The position numbers and the translations under genes are program-made. A stretch of DNA of 64,000 nt from NCBI RefSeq assembly GCF_013409425.1, contig NZ_JACCAC010000001.1, positions 1,550,001-1,614,000 on the forward strand, in the 5' to 3' direction. Source of the stretch: Nocardioides perillae. GTDB lineage: Bacteria > Actinomycetota > Actinomycetes > Propionibacteriales > Nocardioidaceae. Position 1 is the first letter of the stretch; every line of letters begins with the position of its first letter. This document shows positions 17,002 to 24,723 of this stretch, piece by piece. The notes under the pieces were generated by a model. That model had not been told where the DNA came from. It saw nothing but the letters and a program-made list of their open reading frames with translations, and ran no database searches.

Positions 17002-17864
17002 GCATCGACCCGACCACGCTGCTGGTCGTGCTGGCGGCCGCCCTCGCCGCCGGCGGCCTGGTGCTCCTCGTCGTGGCCCTCACCCCGCGCGAGCCCTCGC
17101 CCGTGCAGGCCGCACCCTCGCGGCTGCTCGAGCAGGCCAAGGGCGCCGGCAAGCGGGTGCCGCTGGCGGTGGGCGCCGCCCTGCTGACCCTGCTGCTCAC
17201 CCGCTGGGTCGTGGCCGCGGCGGCGGTCGGTGCCCTCGTGGTGCTCTGGGACGCGCTCTTCGGCGGCGCCAAGGAGGCCAAGCGCAGCGTCGCCCGGGTC
17301 GAGGCGCTGGCGGCCTGGACCGAGTCGCTGCGCGACACCGTCGCCGGCGCCGTCGGTCTCGAGCAGGCCATCCCGTCCACGGTGCAGGCCGCCGCCCCGG
17401 TCATCCAGGGCGAGCTGCAGACCCTGGCCGACCGGCTGCGGGTCCGCGTGCCGCTGCCCGAGGCCCTGCAGCGCTTCGCCGACGACCTCGACGACTCCGG
17501 CGCCGACCTCATCGTCGCCGCGCTCATCCTCAACTCCCGGCTGCGCGGTCCCGGCCTGCGCCAGGTGCTCGGCTCCCTGGCGGAGTCGGCACGCGCCGAG
17601 CTCGACATGCGCCAGCGCGTCAACGCCGGCCGCCGCAGCACCCAGCGCAGCGTGCAGATCGTCGTCGGCGTGACCGTCCTCTTCGTCGTCGGCCTGCGGC
17701 TGTTCAACCCCGCCTACGTCGAGCCCTACGGCTCGCCCGTCGGCCAGGTCGTCCTCGCCTTCGTGCTCGGGTTCTTCGTCGCCGGCATCCTGTGGCTGCG
17801 CCGGCTCTCCCGCTTCGAGACCCCCGAGCGCTTCCTGCGCTCGCGGACGGTGGGTGCGCGGTGA
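16998..17864 (+). CDS. tadB: TadB-like type II secretion F domain protein
   Basis: 288 residues from GTG at 16998, overlapping cpaF by 4 bases. Inner-membrane platform protein of the Tad pilus. Membrane segments lie at the N-terminus (about 8-27 and 52-82) and C-terminus (about 215-235 and 248-268), with a cytosolic helical T2SSF domain between ('GAVGLEQAIPSTVQAAAP', 'FADDLDDSGADLIVAAL'). This matches TadB topology. The longer open frame to the left is a shadow of cpaF. Confidence 0.92.
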   Translation: MSIDPTTLLVVLAAALAAGGLVLLVVALTPREPSPVQAAPSRLLEQAKGAGKRVPLAVGAALLTLLLTRWVVAAAAVGALVVLWDALFGGAKEAKRSVARVEALAAWTESLRDTVAGAVGLEQAIPSTVQAAAPVIQGELQTLADRLRVRVPLPEALQRFADDLDDSGADLIVAALILNSRLRGPGLRQVLGSLAESARAELDMRQRVNAGRRSTQRSVQIVVGVTVLFVVGLRLFNPAYVEPYGSPVGQVVLAFVLGFFVAGILWLRRLSRFETPERFLRSRTVGAR

Positions 17865-18778
17865 GCCTCGTCCTCGTCCTGCTCGCCGGTGGCCTGGTGG
17901 GCGCCGGGCTGCTGCTGACCGGCTACCTGCTGGCGCAGCCCCGCACCTCCGGTCCGGTCGCGCTGGCCCAGCTCGACGCCCGCCTGGCCCGCGGCCGGCG
18001 TGAGGCCAGCCTGACCGCCGATCGCCGCCACCAGGCGGAGTCCGCGCGGATGCGCCGCCTCGGCTCCGAGGTGGCGCAGAGCCTCGAGACCCGCGGGGTG
18101 TCCCTGCCCCGCACGCTCGGCGCCGCCCTGTCGCTGGTCGGCCAGAGCCAGGAGATGTTCCTCGCCCGCTCGCTCGTCGGGGCCCTGCTCGGCTTCCTCG
18201 TGCCCGTCCTCGCCCTCGCCCCCGTGACCGCGCTGGGGTTCGTCGCCCCCGTCGTGCCGCTGTGGCTGATGCTGATCGGGGCGGCCGTCGGCACGCTCGT
18301 GCCCTACGCCGACGTCGTGCGGGCGGCGGAGTCGCGCCGGCGCGACTTCCGCTACGTCGTGAGCTCCTTCCTCGACCTCGTCGCGATGAACCTCGCGGGC
18401 GGCCGGGGCGTGCCCGAGGCGCTGCAGGCCGCCGCCTCGATCTCCGACGGGTGGGCCATGGTGCGCATCCGCGACACCCTCGAGGCCGCCCGGTTGCAGG
18501 GCACCACGCCGTGGGCCGCGCTGGGACAGCTCGGAGAGGAGCTCGACGTCGACGAGCTCCGCGACCTGGCCGCGGCCCTGGCCCTCGTCGCCGAGGACGG
18601 CGCCAAGGTGCGCGACTCGCTCACCGCCCGCGCCGCTTCGATGCGCAAGCGCGAGCTGGCCGACGCCGAGGGCCGCGCCGCGGCCCGCTCCCAGTCGATG
18701 CTGGTCGCGCAGCTGCTGCTGTGCGTCGGCTTCTTGCTGTTCCTCACCTACCCCGCAGTCGCCCGCGTGCTCGGCTGA
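17861..18778 (+). CDS. tadC: TadC-like type II secretion F domain protein
   Basis: 305 residues from GTG at 17861, overlapping tadB by 4 bases. Second platform protein of the Tad machine, expected to pair with TadB. Membrane segments occur near 3-22, 105-150 and at the C-terminus ('LLLCVGFLLFLTYPAVARVL'). The T2SSF helices include 'SSFLDLVAMNLAGGRGVPEAL' (residues about 165-185). After it there is an 82-base gap containing a hairpin before the pilin gene. Confidence 0.92.
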   Translation: MSLVLVLLAGGLVGAGLLLTGYLLAQPRTSGPVALAQLDARLARGRREASLTADRRHQAESARMRRLGSEVAQSLETRGVSLPRTLGAALSLVGQSQEMFLARSLVGALLGFLVPVLALAPVTALGFVAPVVPLWLMLIGAAVGTLVPYADVVRAAESRRRDFRYVVSSFLDLVAMNLAGGRGVPEALQAAASISDGWAMVRIRDTLEAARLQGTTPWAALGQLGEELDVDELRDLAAALALVAEDGAKVRDSLTARAASMRKRELADAEGRAAARSQSMLVAQLLLCVGFLLFLTYPAVARVLG

Positions 18779-18810
18779 CCAGACCACCACCGAACCAGGA
18801 TTGACCGTGG

Positions 18811-18830
18811 GCCACCCGGGGAAGGGTGGC
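18811..18830 (+). promoter_or_regulatory. Hairpin in the leader of the Flp pilin gene
   Basis: Inverted repeat GCCACCC (18811-18817) and GGGTGGC (18824-18830) with a 6-base loop, between tadC and the pilin start at 18861. It may be an intercistronic stabiliser or partial terminator that sets a different mRNA level for the abundant pilin than for the machine genes. A role is inferred from position only. Confidence 0.5.
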
Positions 18831-18860
18831 TCCGAGACCCTTCCAGAGAGGAAGACCCCC

Positions 18861-19055
18861 ATGCTGCACTCCCTCCAGCTCCTCACCCTGTTCCTCGGCG
18901 CCCGCCTCGACCGCGCCCGCGACGACGAGCGCGGCGCCTCCGCGGTCGAGTGGGTGATCATCACCGCGCTGCTCGTCGGCATCGCCGCCGCCGTCGGCGC
19001 GATCCTGCTCAACACCATCGAGGACGGCGCCAACAGCATCGACCTCGGCATCTGA
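18861..19055 (+). CDS. flp: Flp-type prepilin
   Basis: 64 residues from ATG at 18861 with AGAGAGGAAG upstream; a frame from 18801 exists but would put the leader hairpin inside the gene. Structural subunit of the Tad/Flp pilus. A charged leader ends in 'DDERG', with the expected prepilin peptidase cut after Gly25; the mature protein starts 'ASAVEW', with Glu30 at mature position 5, and continues as one hydrophobic helix ('VIITALLVGIAAAVGAILL'). The leader is longer than the usual Flp leader of about 15-20 residues. The matching prepilin peptidase gene is not in this window. Confidence 0.92.
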   Translation: MLHSLQLLTLFLGARLDRARDDERGASAVEWVIITALLVGIAAAVGAILLNTIEDGANSIDLGI

Positions 19056-19447
19056 TGGCGCGCCCCGCCGACCGGCGGGGCGAGCGCGGGGCTTCGTCGG
19101 TGGAGCTCGTGCTCTACACGCCCCTGCTGATGTTCGTGATCTTCCTGGCCGTCCAGTTCGTCCTGGTCTACCTCGGCAACCAGGCGGCCAGCGCCGTCGC
19201 GCGCGAGGCCTCCCGGGTGGCCCGGACCACCCAGAGCGAGGCCGAGGCCCAGCGCGCCGGCCGCCAGCTGGCCGAGAACATCGGCCAGGGCGTGCTCGAG
19301 GACTACGACATCACCATCCGGCTGGTCGGCGACGAGCGGGTGCGGGTGACCGTGACCGGACGCGCCCAGGAGATCTCCCCGGTCGGCGTGCCGCGGGTGA
19401 GCCAGAGCGTCGAGGGCCCGATCGAGCGCTTCGTGGGGGGCCCGTGA
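19055..19447 (+). CDS. tadE: TadE-like pseudopilin
   Basis: 130 residues from ATG at 19055, sharing one base with the pilin stop. Minor pilin of the Tad system: a processing site 'GERGASSVELVLYTPLLM' with Glu17 at the mature +5 position, a hydrophobic helix of about 22 residues, and an extracellular domain of about 90 residues ('QAASAVAREASRVARTTQ'). It is followed by two related genes with 4-base overlaps. Confidence 0.88.
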   Translation: MARPADRRGERGASSVELVLYTPLLMFVIFLAVQFVLVYLGNQAASAVAREASRVARTTQSEAEAQRAGRQLAENIGQGVLEDYDITIRLVGDERVRVTVTGRAQEISPVGVPRVSQSVEGPIERFVGGP

Positions 19448-19860
19448 CCACCCGGCGCACCCGCCGCGACGAGCGCGGCTCGATGGCGGTCGAGATCGTC
19501 ATCCTCACCCCGGTGCTCTTCGCCTTCGTGCTCCTCGTCGTGGTCTTCGGCAAGTACGTCGGCGTGCGCGGCGACGTCGACGCCGCGGCCCGCGACGCGG
19601 CGCGGGAGGCGTCCTTCCAGACCTCGCGCGCCGCGGCCGAGGCCGCGGCGCGCCAGACCGTCGCCGTCCAGCTCGACGGCGACACGACCTGCCAGCGGGT
19701 CGCGGTCGACCTCACCGGCTGGGGACCCGGCGGCGAGGTGGCCGTCGACCTGCGCTGCAGCACCTCCCTGGCCGGCCTCGGCCTCATCGGCGTGCCGGGG
19801 GCCGCCCAGGTGAGCGGCGACGCCGTCGTGCCGCTCGACCCCTACCGGAGCTACCAGTGA
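19444..19860 (+). CDS. TadE/TadF-like pseudopilin
   Basis: 138 residues from GTG at 19444 (4-base overlap). The same layout as the previous gene: 'DERGSMAVEIVILTPVLF' gives the prepilin cut after Gly with Glu at +5, then one hydrophobic helix and an Ala-rich helix ('VDAAARDAAREASFQTSR'). Two Cys in the C-terminal domain (about residues 80 and 104) may form a disulfide. Likely a minor pilin in the same complex as TadE. Confidence 0.85.
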   Translation: MTTRRTRRDERGSMAVEIVILTPVLFAFVLLVVVFGKYVGVRGDVDAAARDAAREASFQTSRAAAEAAARQTVAVQLDGDTTCQRVAVDLTGWGPGGEVAVDLRCSTSLAGLGLIGVPGAAQVSGDAVVPLDPYRSYQ

Positions 19861-20270
19861 GCGCCCCGGGACGACGCCGCGACGAGCGCGGCACCGCCAC
19901 CGCCTTCGTGGTCGGCATGTCGGTGACGCTGCTGGCCTGCGCCGGCCTCGTGGTCGACGGCGGCACCGCGATCAACGCGCGGATGAAGCTCGCCGACGAG
20001 GTCGAGCAGGCCGCCCGCGCCGGAGCCCAGCAGATCGACGTCGACACCCTGCGCGCCACCGGCACGCTGCAGCTCGACCGCGGTGCGGCCGAGCAGGCCG
20101 CCCGCACGTTCATCGGCGGCCGCGGCTACTCCGGCGGCGCGGTGGCGGTCGACGCCGACACCGTGACCGTGACGGCCGACGAGGTCGTCGAGACCACCCT
20201 CCTCACCCTCATCGGCATCCGCACCTTCGAGGTGTCCGCCACAGCGACCGCGGAGGCGGCGACCCAGTGA
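19857..20270 (+). CDS. TadG-like / minor pilus protein
   Basis: 137 residues from GTG at 19857 (4-base overlap). Starts 'RRRDERGTATAFVVGMSV', a Tad-type leader but with Thr-Ala-Thr-Ala rather than a Glu at mature +5, then a hydrophobic helix and 'LVVDGGTAINARMKLADEVEQ', the mark of N-terminal putative Flp-assembly (TadG-like) proteins. Much shorter than classical TadG and without a von Willebrand domain. It closes the pilin set and overlaps the LysM-BTAD gene by 4 bases. Confidence 0.8.
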   Translation: MSAPGRRRDERGTATAFVVGMSVTLLACAGLVVDGGTAINARMKLADEVEQAARAGAQQIDVDTLRATGTLQLDRGAAEQAARTFIGGRGYSGGAVAVDADTVTVTADEVVETTLLTLIGIRTFEVSATATAEAATQ

Positions 20271-23056
20271 CCAGCACCCAGGACCCGACCCAGACCCGCG
20301 GCCCGGAGCGGTTCGCCGTGCGCCCCGCGGCGCCCGCACGACCCTCGCTCGGCAAGGCGGCGCTGGCCGCCCTCGCGCTGCTCGGGCTGCTGGTGGGCAT
20401 CCCGGCCGCGCTGTGGGCGCTCAGCGGGCCGCCGCCGGTGCCGACCGGGCTGCCCGGCCGGGCCGAGCTGACCCAGCCGCTGACCGTCGACGCCCTGCTG
20501 ACCGTGCTCGCGGCGGTCGTGTGGCTCGCCTGGCTGCAGTTCGCCGTGTGCACGCTGGTCGAGCTCGTGAGCCTGGTGCGCGGCGGCGGGCTGCCCCGCC
20601 CCGTGCCGCTGTCGGGCCGCTCGCAGGCCCTGGCCCGCGCGCTCGTCGGCACGCTGCTGGTCGGCACCTCCTTCCTCGGGTCGACCGGGGCGGCGAGCGC
20701 GGCGACGGCCGCGCCCGACGCCACCCTGGGCACCACGGTGCAGGTGGCCGACGACCGCGGGGCGGGGGACGCCGCAGGCCCGGGTGGCGGTGCGGCGGCG
20801 ACGAGCGACGGGACCGTCGCCGAGCAGACCGCACGTGCCGACCGGCCGGCGCAGCTCATGGAGCGCGTGCCGGGCGTGCCCGCCGACATGGTCGACGTGA
20901 TCGGCCACAAGGTCGCGGTCGTGCAGCCGCCGGACGGGCACTACCACGACAACCTCTGGGACATCGCCGAGCGCCACCTCGGCGACGGCCGCCGCTGGAA
21001 GGAGGTCTTCGACCTCAACCAGGGCCGGCAGCAGCCCGACGGCGGCGAGCTCGTGCTCGGCCGGCTGATCCAGCCCGGCTGGGTGCTGATCATGCCCGAC
21101 GACGCCCGCGGGGTGCCCCGGGTGCACGCCGTGGCCGACGCCACGACCACCACTCCCGTCCCGAGCGACGAGGCGCCGCTGGAGGCGCCCGGCGAGGCGC
21201 CGGGTGAGGCCCCGGCCGACCTGCTGGCCTCCGACCGCCTCGGCGTGGCGCTCACCGGGGGCCTGCTCGCCGCGGTGCTCGCCGGCGCGCTGGCGGCCGA
21301 GCGCCGCCGCCGCCGCGGCACCGACCCGGGCGACGACGCCCTGGAGACGGAGGTGCGCCTGCTCGTCGGCGCCGAGCCCGAGCGGGTGCGCCGCCTCGAC
21401 CACGCCCTGCGCGCCCTCTCGGGCACCTGCCGCGCCGAGCGCGTCGCCCTCCCGCAGGTCTACGCCGCCTCCGTCGACGACGACGCGGTGGAGCTGCGCG
21501 TGGCCCCGCCCGCACCGACCGCCCCGGCGCCCTGGTCCGCCCTCGACGGCGGCGCCCGGTGGCGCCTCGAGCGCGACGTGGCGGCCGCGCGCGAGGCGGC
21601 CGAGGAGCCCACCGACCTGGGCCACGCGCCGTACCCCGGCCTGGTCTGCCTGGGCCGCGACGACCGCGGCGCCGACGTGCTCGTCGACCTCGAGGCCGTC
21701 GCCGGCCCGCTCGCCGTCGGCGGTGCGGGCACGGTCGCCCGCGAGGTCGTCTCGGCCCTCGCCGTGCAGCTCGCGACGGCGCCGTGGGCCGACGAGCAGC
21801 AGGTGTGGGGCCACCACCTCGCCCCGGTGCTCGCCGGGGTCACGGGCCCCTCGCTGCACGCGGTCGACGACCTCGGTCCGCTGCTGGCCGCGTGGGCGGA
21901 GCGCTCGCCGCGACGCGACGCGCAGGAGGTGCTGGGCGGTCGCCTGGGGCGCCACCCGGGCTCGTCCCCGCAGTACCTCCTGCTCGGCTCCGAGCCCGAC
22001 GAGGAGTCCCTCGCCCGCCTCGACGCGCTCGTCGCGGCCGGGGCGCGCGGCCTCGGCGTCGTGGCCGCGGTGCCGCTGCCGAGCGCGCGCTGGCGCCTCG
22101 AGGTCGACGAGGCGGGCCGCCTCAGCGTGCCGCTGCTCGACCTGGAGCTCGACGCGGTCCGCCTCACGGAGGCGGCCGCGGAGGAGCTGGCCACGCTGTT
22201 CGCGGCAGCGCGGGAGGAGGCGGCGCCCGTCGCCGCCGACCGCCCCCGCGTGCCGGCGGTGCCCCACGGCACCGCCACCGACGACGGCCACTGGGGCTCG
22301 GCGCCGGTGCGGGTGGGCCTGCTGGGGCCGCTGGAGCTGCGCGCCGACGGTCAGCTCGACGCGAGCCGGCGCGACCTGGCGACCGAGGTCGTCGTCTTCC
22401 TCGCCGCGCAGACCGCTCCCGTGCACCCGAGCGTGGTCGGCGCCTCGGTGTGGCCGCGCGGGGTGACACCGGAGGTGCGCGACGCCACGATCGCGCGCAC
22501 CCGCGACTGGCTCGGCACCGACGACGACGGCAACCCGCTGCTGCGCGAGACGGCCGAGGGTCGACTCCACCTCGCCCCCGACGTGGCGGTCGACTGGTGG
22601 GCCTTCTGCGCCCTCGTGGGCCGGGCCCGCGACGCCGCCCCGCGCGAGGAGCGCGAGCTGCTGCGCCGCGCGCTCCAGCTGGTGCGCGGCGAGGTGCTGG
22701 TGGGACGACCGGCCGGTCGCTACTCCTGGCTGCCGCGCACGCGCCTCGAGCGCCAGGCCGTGGAGCTGGTCGTCGACGCGGCGCACCGGCTCGCAGAGGT
22801 CTCGACCGACGACGACCCGAGCGGCGCGGCCGCGGCGTGCCGGGCGGGCCTGCGGCTGGCGCCCACCTCCCAGGTGCTCTGGCGCGACCTGCTGCGCGCC
22901 GAGCACCGTCGCCCCGACGGCCCCGGGACCGCGGCCGTGGTCGACGAGGCCGTGCAGGAGCTGCAGGCCGCGGGTGGCGGGCTGGAGCCGGAGACCGAGG
23001 CGCTCGTCGTCGAGCTGCTCCCGGGCCACCGGCCCGACGACGAGCAGGTGGGCTGA
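20267..23056 (+). CDS. Membrane LysM protein with C-terminal BTAD domain
   Basis: 929 residues from GTG at 20267, overlapping the TadG-like gene by 4 bases. N-terminal membrane segments (about 28-50, 73-95 and 120-140) are followed by a LysM-type domain beginning 'DNLWDIAERHLGDGRRWKEV' (about 226-280), another membrane segment (about 325-345), an alpha/beta region, and a C-terminal winged-helix plus bacterial transcriptional activator domain ('VRVGLLGPLELRADGQ' near 684; 'VDWWAFCALVGRARDA', 'LERQAVELVVDAAHRLAEV'). LysM binds peptidoglycan; BTAD domains occur in SARP-type regulators. A wall-sensing membrane regulator or a scaffold for the pilus are the two likely roles (inference). Confidence 0.85.
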   Translation: MTSTQDPTQTRGPERFAVRPAAPARPSLGKAALAALALLGLLVGIPAALWALSGPPPVPTGLPGRAELTQPLTVDALLTVLAAVVWLAWLQFAVCTLVELVSLVRGGGLPRPVPLSGRSQALARALVGTLLVGTSFLGSTGAASAATAAPDATLGTTVQVADDRGAGDAAGPGGGAAATSDGTVAEQTARADRPAQLMERVPGVPADMVDVIGHKVAVVQPPDGHYHDNLWDIAERHLGDGRRWKEVFDLNQGRQQPDGGELVLGRLIQPGWVLIMPDDARGVPRVHAVADATTTTPVPSDEAPLEAPGEAPGEAPADLLASDRLGVALTGGLLAAVLAGALAAERRRRRGTDPGDDALETEVRLLVGAEPERVRRLDHALRALSGTCRAERVALPQVYAASVDDDAVELRVAPPAPTAPAPWSALDGGARWRLERDVAAAREAAEEPTDLGHAPYPGLVCLGRDDRGADVLVDLEAVAGPLAVGGAGTVAREVVSALAVQLATAPWADEQQVWGHHLAPVLAGVTGPSLHAVDDLGPLLAAWAERSPRRDAQEVLGGRLGRHPGSSPQYLLLGSEPDEESLARLDALVAAGARGLGVVAAVPLPSARWRLEVDEAGRLSVPLLDLELDAVRLTEAAAEELATLFAAAREEAAPVAADRPRVPAVPHGTATDDGHWGSAPVRVGLLGPLELRADGQLDASRRDLATEVVVFLAAQTAPVHPSVVGASVWPRGVTPEVRDATIARTRDWLGTDDDGNPLLRETAEGRLHLAPDVAVDWWAFCALVGRARDAAPREERELLRRALQLVRGEVLVGRPAGRYSWLPRTRLERQAVELVVDAAHRLAEVSTDDDPSGAAAACRAGLRLAPTSQVLWRDLLRAEHRRPDGPGTAAVVDEAVQELQAAGGGLEPETEALVVELLPGHRPDDEQVG

Positions 23057-23074
23057 GCCCGGCCCGGGGGCTCA
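23054..23074. terminator. Convergent hairpin containing both stop codons
   Basis: Perfect inverted repeat TGAGCCC (23054-23060) and GGGCTCA (23068-23074) with a GC-rich 7-base loop. The left arm starts with the TGA stop of the LysM-BTAD gene and the right arm ends with the complement of the TGA stop of the MaoC gene. It is the only structure between the two convergent genes. Confidence 0.7.
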
Positions 23075-23524
23075 GGGGAGCAGCAGCACCACGGTCTCGG
23101 CGACGCAGGCCGGCTTGTCCTGACCCTCGACCTCGATGGTGTGGCGCAGCGTCATCTGCTTGCCCGTGGGCAGGTCGGTGACCTCGCCGAGCGTCACGTG
23201 CACCCGCACCCGGCTGCCCACCAGGACCGGCGCGGGGAAGCGCACCTTGTTGAGGCCGTAGTTGAGCTTGGCGCCCGGGGTCTGCAGCGAGAACACCGTC
23301 GAGCCGAGGTGCGGCAGCAGCGACAGCGTGAGGTAGCCGTGCGCCACGGTGCCGCCGAAGGGCCCCGCAGCCGACCGCTCGAGGTCGACGTGGATCCACT
23401 GGTGGTCGTCGGTGGCGTCGGCGAAGAGGTTGACCCGCTCCTGGGTGATCTCGAGCCACTCGCTGGTGCCGAGCTCCTGGCCGGCCGCCTCGGCGACCTC
23501 GTCGAGGGTGGTGAAGGTGCGCAT
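23072..23524 (-). CDS. MaoC-family (R)-specific enoyl-CoA hydratase-like protein
   Basis: 150 residues, single hotdog domain. The MaoC family hydrates enoyl-CoA thioesters. The catalytic Asp/His motif is seen in '[14 protein letters not shown]' (residues about 35-48), followed by the overhang region '[16 protein letters not shown]'. I chose the ATG at 23524, since TAGGTT lies 7 bases before it, giving a leaderless transcript; a TTG three codons upstream is less likely. Length and sequence resemble Rv0130-type monomeric-domain hydratases. The natural substrate is unknown. Confidence 0.92.
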   Translation of the reverse strand: MRTFTTLDEVAEAAGQELGTSEWLEITQERVNLFADATDDHQWIHVDLERSAAGPFGGTVAHGYLTLSLLPHLGSTVFSLQTPGAKLNYGLNKVRFPAPVLVGSRVRVHVTLGEVTDLPTGKQMTLRHTIEVEGQDKPACVAETVVLLLP

Positions 23525-23580
23525 GGATCGCAACCTACCGCCCGCCGGCGGGCCTGCGGCGGTGGGGCAGCATGAGCGGC
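23525..23580. promoter_or_regulatory. Divergent leaderless promoters for the MaoC and add genes
   Basis: In this 56-base gap, TAGGTT on the minus strand (plus positions 23532-23537) ends 7 bases before the MaoC ATG. On the plus strand CAGCAT (23568-23573) ends 7 bases before the ATG at 23581 of add. Such spacing of a TANNNT-like -10 box is the known pattern of leaderless transcripts in actinobacteria. Neither start has a clear ribosome site. Confidence 0.55.
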
Positions 23581-24702
23581 ATGAGCGCGTGTCCCGGCCC
23601 CACCCGCGACCAGGTCCGCCGTGCCCCGAAGGCGCTGCTGCACGACCACCTCGACGGCGGCCTGCGGCCCCGCACGGTGCTCGAGCTGGCCCGCGAGGTC
23701 GGTCACGAGCTGCCCGTGACCCTGGCGGGCGACGACGCCGCCGACGCCGCGGCCCTCGGGCGGTGGTTCCGCGAGTCCGCCGACTCGGGGTCGCTGGAGC
23801 GCTACCTCGAGACCTTCGCGCACACCGTGGGGGTGATGCAGACCCGCGAGGCGCTCGCCCGGGTGGCCCGTGAAGCGGTCGAGGACCTCGCGGCCGACGG
23901 CGTCGTCTACGCCGAGCTGCGCTGGGCCCCCGAGCAGCACGTGGAGGCCGGGCTGTCGCTCGACGAGACCGTCGCCGCCGTGCAGGAGGGCGTCGACGCC
24001 GGGGTCGAGGCGGCCCGGGCCGCGGGCTCGCCGGTCGTGGTGCGCCAGCTGCTCACCGCGATGCGCCACCAGGCCCGCTCGCAGGAGATCGCCGAGCTCG
24101 CGGTGGCGTGGCGCGACCGCGGCGTCGCCGGCTTCGACATCGCTGGCGCGGAGGCGGGCTACCCGCCGACCCGCCACCTCGACGCCTTCGAGTACCTCCA
24201 GCGCGAGAACGCCCACTTCACCATCCACGCCGGCGAGGCCTTCGGGCTGCCGTCGATCTGGCAGGCTATCCAGTGGTGCGGCGCCGACCGCCTCGGCCAC
24301 GGTGTGCGCATCGTCGACGACGTCGAGGTCGCCCCCGACGGCTCGGTCACGCTCGGCCGGCTCGCGGCCTACGTGCGCGACAACCGCATCCCCCTCGAGA
24401 TGTGCCCCGCCTCCAACCTGCAGACCGGCGCCGCGGCGTCGCTGGCCGAGCACCCGATCGGGCTGCTGACCCGGCTGCGCTTCCGCGTCACCGTCAACAC
24501 CGACAACCGGCTCATGAGCGGCACCTCGATGACCGACGAGATGACCTCGCTGGTCGAGACGTTCGGCTACGGCCTCGAGGACCTGCGGTGGTTCACGGTC
24601 AACGCGCTCAAGAGCGCCTTCCTGCCCTTCGACGAGCGGCTCGCGCTCATCGAGCAGGTCGTCAAGCCCGGGTACGCCGCGCTGCTGGCCGAGCAGGCGT
24701 GA
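23581..24702 (+). CDS. add: Adenosine deaminase
   Basis: Converts adenosine or deoxyadenosine to inosine or deoxyinosine, feeding PNP. 373 residues from ATG at 23581; an ATG three codons earlier (23572) is also possible, but the -10-like CAGCAT box overlaps it and fits the later start. The zinc-binding H-x-H is in '[12 protein letters not shown]'. Further conserved parts: '[11 protein letters not shown]', '[13 protein letters not shown]', '[13 protein letters not shown]' (His and catalytic Glu), 'RLGHGVRI' and '[15 protein letters not shown]' (metal Asp). Normal length and complete active site. Confidence 0.97.
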   Translation: MSACPGPTRDQVRRAPKALLHDHLDGGLRPRTVLELAREVGHELPVTLAGDDAADAAALGRWFRESADSGSLERYLETFAHTVGVMQTREALARVAREAVEDLAADGVVYAELRWAPEQHVEAGLSLDETVAAVQEGVDAGVEAARAAGSPVVVRQLLTAMRHQARSQEIAELAVAWRDRGVAGFDIAGAEAGYPPTRHLDAFEYLQRENAHFTIHAGEAFGLPSIWQAIQWCGADRLGHGVRIVDDVEVAPDGSVTLGRLAAYVRDNRIPLEMCPASNLQTGAAASLAEHPIGLLTRLRFRVTVNTDNRLMSGTSMTDEMTSLVETFGYGLEDLRWFTVNALKSAFLPFDERLALIEQVVKPGYAALLAEQA

Positions 24703-24723
24703 GCCGGTCGGCGGGCCCCGGCC

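Noticed and set aside
20126..23029. 967-codon open frame on the minus strand opposite the LysM-BTAD gene
   Set aside because: Antisense shadow produced by high GC at third positions; no recognisable domain, and the plus-strand gene is coupled to the Tad operon.
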